Shown here in pieces: positions 1 to 9,517 of a stretch of DNA of 64,000 bases. The first letter of the stretch is position 1, and the number at the start of each line of letters is the position of its first letter. The notes beneath the pieces were generated by a model, which did not search any database, was not told the DNA's origin, and saw only the letters and a program-made list of their open reading frames with translations. Position numbers and translations under genes: made by a program. The stretch comes from Ustilaginoidea virens (taxonomy: Eukaryota; Ascomycota; Sordariomycetes; Hypocreales; Clavicipitaceae), in NCBI RefSeq assembly GCF_000687475.1, contig NC_057320.1:1550001-1614000 (forward strand), given 5' to 3'.

Positions 1-79
1 CCTTTCCGAATCATCTTTATAGAAGTACTAGATAGGTTATTTAGCTCTAAATAGCCTCTAGTGTAATTCAATAATAATA
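1..79 (+). mobile_element. 3' end of Tad1-like LINE, copy L0 (family A)
   Basis: This is the last 79 bases of a family A LINE whose body lies left of the window. It matches the 3' ends of L1 (6510-6590), L5 (44110-44199) and L6 (58285-58368): a run beginning with the bases before 'gaagtactagataggttatt', then the 'agcctctag' block, then a short TAA-type tail. It sits directly against reverse-transcriptase sequence of G1, so it inserted into G1. The 5' flank is outside, so no target-site duplication can be checked. Confidence 0.85.
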
Positions 80-215
80 CTTAGTAACCCCTTTTAGTTT
101 AACTAAAGCCTTTATAATATTCTAATATTATATAAATAGGGCTTTAAGGGATATATCAAGAGACTTTACTATAGCCTATTTTAATAATATTTTAGTCTAT
201 ATAGGGGGCTTATAG
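80..215 (+). pseudogene. Ty3/gypsy chromovirus G1, reverse transcriptase palm fragment
   Basis: The plus-strand reading gives the gypsy RT motif TPFSLTKA at about 86-110, then an INRALRD block, and then the catalytic block YFNNILVY at about 175-205. In the family the last is YFDDILVY, so both catalytic aspartates now read Asn, as expected from G-to-A RIP changes. The reading resumes after L1 at 6591 in the same frame (IGGL followed by KEYINRIRKV). The RT fingers, protease and gag lie left of L0, outside the window. This is a dead fragment of a Gag-Pol polyprotein. Confidence 0.85.
201..215. repeat. Target-site duplication of L1, left copy
   Basis: The 15 bases atagggggcttatag recur as atagggggcttatgg at 6591-6605, on the other side of L1. 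The single difference is a G-A change that turns a Trp codon of the G1 frame into TAG. Confidence 0.85.
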
Positions 216-324
216 GAAAAACTTTCGCGATTTCGCCCGCACCCAGGTAGCGGCACGGAACCGCCTCTAAAATTAATTCTAATATTCCTAATCGCTTTTT
301 CTCGTCCGTTTACCCCCCTCACCT
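216..324 (+). promoter_or_regulatory. 5' leader of L1, likely internal promoter region
   Basis: A non-coding head shared by all full-length copies (starts of L3, L4, L5, L6 and, rearranged, L2). It holds a GC-rich block with a short inverted pair GCGG/CCGC near 250-270, followed by a pyrimidine-rich run. LINEs of this type usually carry an internal promoter in the leader. That role is inferred from position and conservation only; I see no defined promoter motif. Confidence 0.4.
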
Positions 325-1860
325 ATAGCGTATTGCGTCTAGGGAGTAAGCGCAGCGGGCGCAAATAAAGTAATAGATATCGATAGAGGGAATAAGGGCG
401 GTATAGTATATAGCCGCTATAACCCTAATACTACGATCGCGAATAATATATAGTGCAACCAGACCGAGACCGAACCTACCTAAGGGCGGAAGCGACTAAT
501 AGCCGATATTATTATAGATTTCATAAAAGAGCTTTAGGACTATATTCCCCTAGCGGTACTAGGAAGAGTGCGAGAGGCTATAAACTTTATAGTAGAGACT
601 GCCCGGCAAGAGGCCGACCTAGGCAATATCTATACCCCTATCGGAACCCTTATATAGATAATCGAGACCGTAGTTAATAAGGCTATATAGAATCTCTTAA
701 AACCTACTATAGCCCTTACTATATGGGCATCTATCGCCGTATGAGGACTTATAGCCGCTATACCACCCTAATATAGCCTAGCTCCCCTTGCGGTACCCCC
801 CTATATCTACCGTGAAGTCCTTATTAAAGGAAATACTATTAGCGAAATCCTCTAGAACCGCACCCTAATTGAAATCGTTAATATAATTAATAGGGCTACT
901 GCCGAAGGAGTAGTAATTACGGCCTATAGGCTCTATAATAGTAATATAATTATTACTTTTAAAGAAGAAAAAGCGAAGTATACTATAGATACGACCTAGG
1001 TATACCCTGCCTTCGGCTAAAAGGCGGAACCTAACTAATGCTTATTTAGTATTATTATTAAAAGCTTCCCGACCTATTATACTGTGAATGCCGCGATAGA
1101 GGATATCCGATTGAACCTAACTAAGGCTAATAGAGAGGGCTTTATTAGGGTCTCCCTTTATCGCCCTAGGGGGACTATAATGCAGGCGCTTCTAATTATA
1201 GGGGTAGACTCTATCGACCTTATAAATAAGCTTTATAAAGCCGGCATTATATACTAAATAGAGATATTTAAAGCCGAACCTTATAATAATACTATATACC
1301 CTCGCTAGTACTATAATTGCTTTAAATTCGGCTATATTGCTGCATACTATATAGCGGCAGCCCGCTATAGCCGGTGCGGATCCGAATGCTACCCAAATAG
1401 CGATTAAAGCTGCCTAGCTACTATATAAAACTAATGCGAATCCTGCCTTAACTACTATAGATCCTACCCGGTATAGTCCCGCCTTTATAAAGTGGCGAAT
1501 AAATAATAGGAAAAAGCTAGAAATTCCTATAGCGATAGATTGAGGCTCTTCGCCTCGCATATAGCATTAGATACTAATACTATCCTAATCGCGGATTAAG
1601 GCTACTGCTATATAGCTAGCGGATCTCCCCTACATAAGCCCTCCCCCTAGAAATAAGGCCGACTAATAGGAAGTATTAATAGGACCCCCTATATTAGGGC
1701 CGATAGTAGTATTACCGCTTTCCTCTAAGCCGCCCCTATATAAGACTATAATACGACCGCGCCTACCCTAGACGCCTAACCTATAGCCACCTTTAATATA
1801 CTGCTACTACTAACCCCCTTGCGACTATCTATATAATAATAGTCCTCTACTAGAATATAT
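325..1860 (+). pseudogene. L1 ORF1, Gag-like nucleic-acid-binding protein (RIP-inactivated)
   Basis: About 510 codons in one frame. I place the start at 325, where ATA followed by GCG probably derives from ATG by RIP; the same position is ATA in the other copies. The N-terminal half is helical and charged, with blocks such as DFIKELQDYIPLAVLGRVRE near 505-565. The C-terminal third holds a CCHC knuckle at about 1309-1350 (C-x2-C-x4-[H now Y]-x4-[C now Y]), followed by further Cys pairs (RCGSEC and CESC), giving the two to three knuckles usual for I/Tad1-type ORF1. In the family this protein binds the element RNA and forms the RNP. Stops are nearly all TAG/TAA; one TGA occurs near 739. The exact 3' end is unclear and may overlap the ORF2 start. 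Confidence 0.8.
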
Positions 1861-4800
1861 AGAAGAAAACTATTTTTGTAAGACTAGCACTCTATTACTA
1901 GTGCGAGCCTAATATTATAGCGATTTAAGAACCCATTATGCCTAGTTAGACCCCGCTAAGCCCTAGCCTCAGAAGATATATATTAGCAGCATACAGCAGG
2001 AGAATAGCAATATATATCTATAAGCGGTATAGGCCTGGTATATAATCTAGCGAAAAAGAGACCGACTAATATAAGATTTCCCTACTAAGCACTAATATTT
2101 ATTCTATTTACTCTTTAGGCTATAAGCTAAATTAGATAACCCCCTTTATTATATTTACTAAACTCCTATCCCGCCCCTATAATACCTTTATTAGGGACTT
2201 TAATATATACTACCCTCTCTAGGATAGCCTAGACTAAACCTTACCTAATATTAATATTCTCTTTAAACTTACGATATAATAGTAGCTTAGGCTAATTACT
2301 CCCTATAGTAAAGTAACAAAAAGGGCCCTAAGAAAAAGAAATAGTATTATCGACCATATATAAGTTATACTAGATATTATAATTAAATATCTTAGAAATG
2401 CTAACCTTATTAAGTCTAACTATATCCCCTAGCTTATATATATTAAAACCGATAACTATCGTATAAAAGCTCCCCCTTTAAAGAATAGCTAAAAGTCCCT
2501 TAACCGATACCTTACTTAAGCTAAAGCAAAAAACCGACTTACTACCTACTATACTAAGGCCCTACTCTACTCCCCTGCTGAGATAGATATATACACTAAA
2601 TAGCTTACCGGCTAACTCTAGAGTATCGCTAATATCGCAGCACTAAAGAGGGCACCTAAAGCTCTTAATATAGAGCCCTAGTAGAACTCCCGCGCTAAAA
2701 TAGCCTAAATAGCAGCAAAAAAGGCCTACCGAAAATAGGTAGTATACTATACCCTAGAGAACTTTAGCGCTGCCTAAAAAGTAGGAGCGACCTAATCTTA
2801 TATTATCTAGGAGGAATGGCGCTAGTTATAGCGAGAGGCCCTTAATAAAGCAACCATATAGAATACCGACTTATAGTCTTTAGAGAAATAGGCTTGCCTA
2901 TATAATAGCCTCCCGCCCAAATTAAAAGAGATCCCCCTATTAGAATAAAATAGTCTAAGCCCGAAGGCAATAATATATAAAGAAAAGATATAAGTACTCG
3001 CCTAATAGTTCTTCCTTACCTCTTAGGCTACTTATAATAATATCCCCGACCTAATATTCCCCTAGCTTACTACCACTATATTCCCCTCTATAGACTCCTT
3101 TACCTATAAAGAGGTATACACTATATTATGCAATATAGTAGGCTAAAAAGCATTAGGCCCTAATAGGCTCCCGGTAGGATTCCTTAAAGCATATAGCCCT
3201 CTACTTATTTAAACCCTAATATACCTCTTTAACGAAATATACCGTATTGGGTACTATCCGGCCTAATTCTAGGAGGCTAAAGTAGTAGTATTATAGAAGC
3301 CTAGAAAAAGGCCTAAAGAATACTTAAAGGTAAAAGGATAAAGATTAATATTATTACTCAACCTAATAGGGAAGGTTATAGAAGCCGCGGTTATAAGGCG
3401 GCTTACTACTGCCCTTAAAAAGGGTAACCTCCTTTTAAATCTTTAAATAGGTAATAGGGCAAACCGATTAACTAATATAGTACTAAGTACGCTAGTAGAG
3501 ATTATTCGTATGATTTAATATTACGGTAGAATCGCCTTACTCTTTTAACTAGATATATTAGCAGTATTCGATATAATTAACTATACCTACCTTATCTACC
3601 TACTCTTTAATAAAGGGCTCCCGCTATAGCTCGTAGCGTAGGTATATAGCTTTATTAATTTGCAAACGGTATAGATCTACTTTAAGGGATAACTTATAGA
3701 GAAATTGCTAATTACTACTAGGGTACTATAAGGGTCCCCTCTCTCCCTTATCCTCTTCTTTATCTATATTATACCGCTCTATAAGAGGCTATAAAAAGTA
3801 GCCTTAATTATTATATTAGGCTTCGCCGATAATATAAATATTATAGCCTACGGGAGAGATATAAGAGAGACGAAAGCGCTACTCGAGAAAGTATAGCTTA
3901 TCTGTAATAACTAGTCTAAATAAGCCAGACTTAACTTTAACCTTAGTAAAAGCGAGCTTATCTACTTTACCTATATATATAAGGCAGACGAGACTATAGT
4001 ACGGCTTAGGACTATAATAATCTAGCCGAAGTAGTATATTAGATTCCTAAGAGTCGAAATCTACTATAAGCTAAAATAGAGGGAATACCGCATTAAGATC
4101 GCAAAGAAACTTAAGCAGTAGCAACTCGCGCTTATAGTAATAGTAGCCTTAACCTAAGGCTGCTAATATTAGGAAGCACGCCTAGTCTATACGCAGGTTA
4201 TCTAGACCTCTATTGCCTTTAGTATAGGGGTATGGTATACCCCTACCGCCCTTAGAAGGGTAGTAAAAGGTATTGCAAAATCCCTAGCTATAGAATAGTC
4301 AGCCTGCCTCTATATAATTACTAAGGCCTTTAAAGCTATACTACTAGATACCCTTAAGACTAAGGCAGTTACGCCCCTAATTGACCTCTATTTTAACTAT
4401 ATCTGCTAACGGTTCCTTAAAAGAATAGAAAAGATAGGTATAACTAATAGGATTAACTATATATTAGTAGTAGTAGCGGTAATACTCTAATGCTAGTAAA
4501 GGAAGGGTTACTAAAGACCTTTAGCCTATATACTATTCCCTGATCCCAACCCTAGCTAACTTCCGGCCGAAGAGCGACTAATAAAAAATTAGTACGACTA
4601 ATAGTAAAGTAATTAGGCAGTAGTAAAGGCAAGATACCCCTAGTATAAGACCCTAACGGCCAAAAAGGCACTAGACTTTTAATCTATAGTAAAGATAACC
4701 TAATTATACGAAAGTCTATAGAAGTATAAATCGGTAATACTTACCTAACTCTGCATAAAAAAAATCAGCCTTAACTCCTTCTTTTGCCTCTAATAAGTTC

Positions 4801-5195
4801 CCTTAATACTATTACCTCTCTGCCGCTGTAGGGAAGGCCTAGAAGACCTCTACTATATTATCCTCTCCTATCTGAAGTATTATAAATAAAGGCGCATACT
4901 CTTTAGGCCTAATCTTAGCCCTAGCTTGCTTTATAACTAATATAGTATATCTATTATACTTAATAAATTATGCTTCGTATAAACGATTGCTCGCTAGATA
5001 TTTAGTATTAACCGACTTAACTAATTCTAGCTTGCCTAATCCCTCTAATATAATATAGCTAAAAGCGCTATTAAATACCTCTGCATAGCCCCCGCATAAT
5101 ATTTATAATAATCCCGCAGTAGGAACGAGGTATACTAAGAATAAGCAAATCTTTTAGGCCCTATAGGCCGAAACTAGTTAATAGTTATTATATTA
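1860..5195 (+). pseudogene. L1 ORF2, APE endonuclease - reverse transcriptase (RIP-inactivated)
   Basis: One frame of about 1,100 codons. APE-type endonuclease: NIIAI-x-EP near 1911-1935 (catalytic Glu) and RDFNIYYPL near 2193-2220, equivalent to GDFNxHHPL. Reverse transcriptase: GSPLSLILFFIYI near 3730-3770 and GFADNINIIAYG at 3819-3854, where the second catalytic Asp reads Asn. Downstream come the thumb-like block with W-YTPTA (about 4230) and a C-terminal Cys/His motif, C-x-C-x7-[H now Y]-x4-[C now Y], at about 4821-4863. The space between RT and the Cys/His motif looks too short for RNase H, and I see none. In the family this protein nicks the target and copies the element RNA in place. 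The start (tag aag aaa at 1860) is the 5' limit of the coherent reading. Confidence 0.85.
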
Positions 5196-6590
5196 GCAAT
5201 AGGGGCATTCTCCCCCCCTCCCCCCCTTTGCCCTCCTTACTACTTTCCCCCCTTTTATCCTTAGTCTACTCCCCCTCTAAAGCCTCCCCCCCCTCCTTTT
5301 AGGCTAAAAATACCTATAATAATATAACGATATCCTCTTAAGCGTAGGCCTATCGTTCTAAGGCGAAGACCTTTTTCTCTTCAAGGTTTAATATCTTTTA
5401 GGTTGCCCTAAGAACGCTAAGGCCCCCTACCGCCGCTACTGCTGCTACTGCCGCCGCCCGATCACGCCCCTGAGAGGCAGACGCCTATTTAGCCCTCTAC
5501 TAGAGGGCCTTATAGTCGTCTACCTAAAGCTAAAAATAGTTAGCCGGTAGCCTGTGCTATATATAAATCGAAAATATACTTCTATCCCCCCGGCAATAGT
5601 CTCTTATGCATCTAAGAGCTCTTATATTAGGACCTGGTTCCTAGGGGTCCTCTCTAGGGGCATATATATCTTGCCTGCAAAGGCGTAAGGATAGTAGGCT
5701 ATACTAGTCCCTACCTATATTAGCTTCGCTAGAGAGCGGGTATAACCTAGTCTATACCTTATTAACTGCGGTATCGATACTTAGGATCCTCTAAGCGCGT
5801 TAGATACGGCCCGTAAGGCTATACGCGTAGTTCTCCGGGCTATATTATAAGGGTTAGCTGCGGTCCTACCGCACGTAAGACCTATACTCACCCCCTTATC
5901 TAGTATCGCAAACCGCTTAGGCATTTTTATTGCTATTATGGTTATTATTGTTTTTATTATTGCTATTATTGCTGCTGCTACTGCCGTGCTATTAATAGGG
6001 TTAGCACCGGCCCTATACTGCGATAGAGGGGTCATTATATACTTTAAAATTAGCACTATAAAAGAAAAGAAGAAAAGAAGAAAAGGCACTAAATCGGGGG
6101 GTATTACTAACCTATATACTAATATAGTGCCTAAGGCCGCCCGTTTTAACCTTTAGGATTAGCTTACTTCCTCTTCTAACCTAAAAATTAATGCATACCG
6201 AGAAGCACCCAGGCCACTATAGATATATACCCGGCGAGAATACGCCTGCCGTAAGTGCGCTACTAGCCCTACCCCCCTGGCTTTACCCTCTTCTCACTTC
6301 TCACCCGATAAGATTACCGACCCAGACCCGATATTCCGGGACTTCTCGCTCGCACTCTTCCTATATAATTCCGCTAGATATAGTCCTAAGTGGCTGCGCA
6401 CCTTACTCTCTTATGCACTAGATACCCGCCGCCCCCGATGCAGGGCAATAAAAAGTAGAAATCAAGAAAGCAGGAAGGGTTTTCCTCCCGGCTACCGGGT
6501 TTTTCCCTTTCCGAATTATCTATATAGAAGTACTAGATAGGTTATTTAGCTTTAAATAGCCTCTAGCATAATTTAATAATAATAATAATA
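5196..6590 (+). other. L1 3' module: unknown open region, hairpin and TAA tail
   Basis: About 1.4 kb beyond the last recognisable ORF2 motif. It holds a C/T-rich tract (about 5210-5295), a long stretch open on both strands apart from TAG/TAA, a triplet-repeat tract (5923-6000), a purine tract (6061-6085), and near the end a short GC hairpin CCCGG-CTA-CCGGG (6487-6499) before the TAA tail. Readings without any stop are 5938-6156 (+, 72 codons), 5781-6089 (-, 102 codons) and 6191-6421 (+, 76 codons). None resembles a family I know. Stop density does not single out one frame, so I do not call a gene. The module is present in families A and B and, diverged, in C. Confidence 0.6.
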
Positions 6591-6605
6591 ATAGGGGGCT
6601 TATGG
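6591..6605. repeat. Target-site duplication of L1, right copy
   Basis: Right copy of the 15-bp duplication flanking L1. It keeps the original TGG of the G1 reading frame, while the left copy reads TAG. Confidence 0.85.
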
Positions 6606-8107
6606 AAGGAATATATAAATCGCATAAGGAAGGTCCTTAGGCGGCTATAAAATACTAGCCTAAATTTAGATCTAAAGAAATATAAGTTCGCTATAAAAGA
6701 GGTATATTACTTAGGCTATATTATAATAGCTGGAAAAGAGATCTGCCTAGACCCTAAAAAGATTAAGGCAATCTAAAAGTAGGAGGCCCTTATAAAGCTA
6801 TAAGACATCTAAAGCTTCCTAAGGTTTATAAATTTCTACTATAATTTTATCCCGAATTTCTCCTATTTAGCTAAGCTATTAATCCGATTAATATAGAAGG
6901 GTATTCCTTTCTAATAGCTAAAAGAAAAAGAAAAGGCCTTTTAGGCATTTAAATAATACTTTATTTTATACCTAATCCTCGCCTACTAGGACCCTAAAAA
7001 AGAGATAATCCTTAAGGTAGATAATTTTAATATAGCTATTAATAGCTACTTCTCTTAGATTAGGGAGGATAAAGCGCTTTACCTAATTATATACTACTCG
7101 GTATAGCTTACTAAAGCTAAACGGAACTATACTATCTATAATAAGGAGCTACTAACTATTATCTTATGCCTTAAGGTATAGTCTGCTAAACTCCACTTTA
7201 TTGCCGCTTTATTTATAATCCTTATAGACTATAAAAACCTAAAGTATTTCGCTTAACTGAAGGAGATATTAGAATACTAAGCGCAATAGGCCGAGATATT
7301 AGCCCTCTTTAATTTCTACCTTTAGTATTAGCCTGGCTTATAGGCCTAACGTCCTAATATACTTTCGCAATAGGAGTAAAAGGCAGATAGTATAGCATTA
7401 AGGTTCGGCTAAGTCCTTTAACTACTATCTATCTCTACTATTAAGGCAGACCTAATAAAGGTCTAGCCGGACCCGGTTAAAGATTATTAGACTATAAACT
7501 TAGGTATAATAGACAATACGCTAGTAGTAGTATCGTTAATTAGAATCTCTTTACCTAGTGGCTCTTAAATCTTTACTAATATATACCTATAGGCGCTTTA
7601 GGATTAGGCTATAGCTAAAGACGACTTATATTAAGCCTAATAGAAGGCTATAGCAAACGGAGAATAATAATTCCCTATAAAAGTAAAGACTAGAAAGTAA
7701 ATTGCAGATTATACTTTAAACGCCTATAGAGCGCTATTCTACTAAGGCTGGATTTAGCTCCCTTTATTCGAACCGCTAATAACTATAATAATTTAATAAT
7801 ACTATAACTCCCTTACTGCGGGGCACCTAAAGAAGAATATAATTTTCTAACTGCTATAATAGGACTACTATTTCGATAATATATCGTCTAAAGTAGCTCA
7901 ATTTATTCGGCATTACTAATACTATGGGGCATATAAAAGCTATTAGCTGCAATAGGGCTTACTCTAGCCCCTACCGATCTTAGATTACTTTTAGTCCTAA
8001 ATCTCTATAGACTTTATAATAGACCTCTTAGCCCGTATTGACTTTAATCCATACTACTTAATAGTTATTATTAACTGCCTATCGAAATACGTCTAACTCG
8101 AAGCGAT

Positions 8108-8121
8108 GCATTTAATGCAAA
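8108..8121. repeat. Target-site duplication of L2, left copy
   Basis: gcatttaatgcaaa here and gcatttaatacaaa at 14500-14513; one G-A change. It lies in the G1 integrase core. Confidence 0.85.
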
Positions 8122-9517
8122 TTATTATTATTAAATTACGCTAGAGGCTATTTAAAGCTAAATAACCTATCTAGTACTTCTATATAGATAATTCGGAAAG
8201 GGAAAAACCTAGTAGCCGGGAGGAAAACCCTTCCTACTTTCTTAATTTCTGCTTTTTATCGCCCCATATTAGGGGCGGCGGGTATCCGGTGCGTAAGAGA
8301 GTAGGGTGCACAACCACTTAGGACTATATCTAGCGGAATTATATAGGAAGAATGTAAGCGAGAAGTCCTGGAATATCGGGTCTGGGTTGGTGATCTTATT
8401 AGGTAAGAAGTGAGAGGAAGGTAAGGCCGGGGGGGTAGGGCCAATAGCGCGCTTGCAGTAGGCGTGTTCTCGCCGGGCGCGTATCTATAGTAGCCTGGGT
8501 GCTTCTCGGTATACATTAATTTTTGGGTTAGAAGAGGAAGTGAGCTAATTCTAAAGGTTAAAGCGGGCGGCCTTAGGCACTATATTAGTATATAGGTTAG
8601 TAATGCCCCCTAATTTAATGCCTTTTCTTCTTTTCTTCTTTTCCTTTATAGCGCTAATTTTAAGGTATATAATGACCCCTCTATCGCGGTATAGGGCTAA
8701 TGCTGACCCTATTAGTAGTACGGCAGTAATAGCAGCGATAATAGCAATAATAATAATATTAGCAATAATAAAAATAATAATAGCGAAAATGCCTAAACGG
8801 TCGGCGATACTAAATAAGGGGGTAAGTATAGGTCTTACGTACGGCGGGACTACAGCTGACCCTTATAATATAGCCCGGAGAACTATGCGTATGGCTTTAT
8901 AGGCTGTGTTTAATGCGCTTAGAGGATCCTAAATATTAATGCCATAGTTAATAAGGTATAAACCGGGTTATACCCGCTCTCTAGCGAAGCTAATATAGGT
9001 AGGGATTAGTATAGCCTACTATCCTTATGCCTTTACGGGTAAGATATATATACCCCTAGAGAGGACCCCTAAGAACTAGGTCCTAGTATAAGAGCTCCTA
9101 AATGCATAGGAGACTATTATTAGGGGGATAGAGGTATATTTTTGATTCGTATGCAGTATAGGCTACCGGCTAATTATCTTTAGCTTTAGGTAGACGATTA
9201 TAAGGCTTTTTAGTAAAGGGCTAAATAGGTATCTGCCTCTTGGGGGCGTGGTCGGGCGGCAGTAGTAGCGGCAGCGGTAGTAGTAAGGGACCTTAGCGCT
9301 TCTAGGGCAACCTAGGAAATACTAGACTTCGAAGAGAGGAAGGTCCTTACTTTAGAACGATAGGCCTATACCTAAAAGGATATTACTGTATTATTATAGG
9401 TTTTTTTAGCCTAAAAGGAGGGGGGGGAGGCTTTAGAGGGGGAGTAGATTAGGGATAAAGGGAGGGAGAATAGTAGGGAGGGCGAGAGGGGGGAGGGGGG
9501 GGAGAATACCCCTATTG
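8122..9517 (-). other. L2 3' module
   Basis: Counterpart of 5196-6590 in L1, with the TAA tail, GC hairpin, triplet tract (about 8697-8790), purine/pyrimidine tract and the G/A-rich stretch 9420-9505 (plus-strand view). Stop-free readings are 8256-8516 (-, 86 codons, homologous to 6191-6421 in L1) and 8603-8902 (+, 99 codons, homologous to 5781-6089 in L1). No known domain recognised. Confidence 0.6.

Larger units (their letters stand above)
216..6590 (+). mobile_element. Tad1-like LINE, full-length copy L1 (family A)
   Basis: A complete 6.4-kb non-LTR retrotransposon bounded by a 15-bp target-site duplication (201-215 and 6591-6605). In order it holds a leader (216-324), ORF1 (from about 325), ORF2 (about 1860-5195), a 3' module (5196-6590) and a (TAA)n tail. 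The 5' end starts with the A-rich head gaaaaactttcgcg, also found at the heads of L5 and L6. RIP has put dozens of TAG and TAA codons into both ORFs. It is inserted in the RT gene of the chromovirus G1. It forms a 6.4-kb inverted pair with L2 across a 1.5-kb spacer. Confidence 0.9.
6591..8121 (+). pseudogene. Chromovirus G1 pol: RT end, RNase H, start of integrase
   Basis: Continues the G1 frame broken by L1. RT end: KYKFAIKEVYYLGYII near 6675-6730. Connection: SFLRFINFYYNFIPNFS near 6810-6865. RNase H: ILKVDNFNIAINSYF near 7010-7055 (the DxS type), YNKELL with the catalytic Glu near 7140, and IDYKNLKYF near 7228. The integrase region follows, with the zinc-binding part around 7820-7930 and the core start IDFIIDLL near 8003-8030 (first catalytic Asp), then LSKYVQLEA near 8082. 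L2 interrupts it within the integrase core and the reading resumes at 14500. Stops are TAG/TAA. Confidence 0.85.

Noticed and set aside
453..677. A 74-codon plus-strand ORF starting MQPDRDRTYL, repeated at 38005-38229
   Set aside because: The true ORF1 frame of L1 and L5 runs through here in another frame and continues to the CCHC knuckles.
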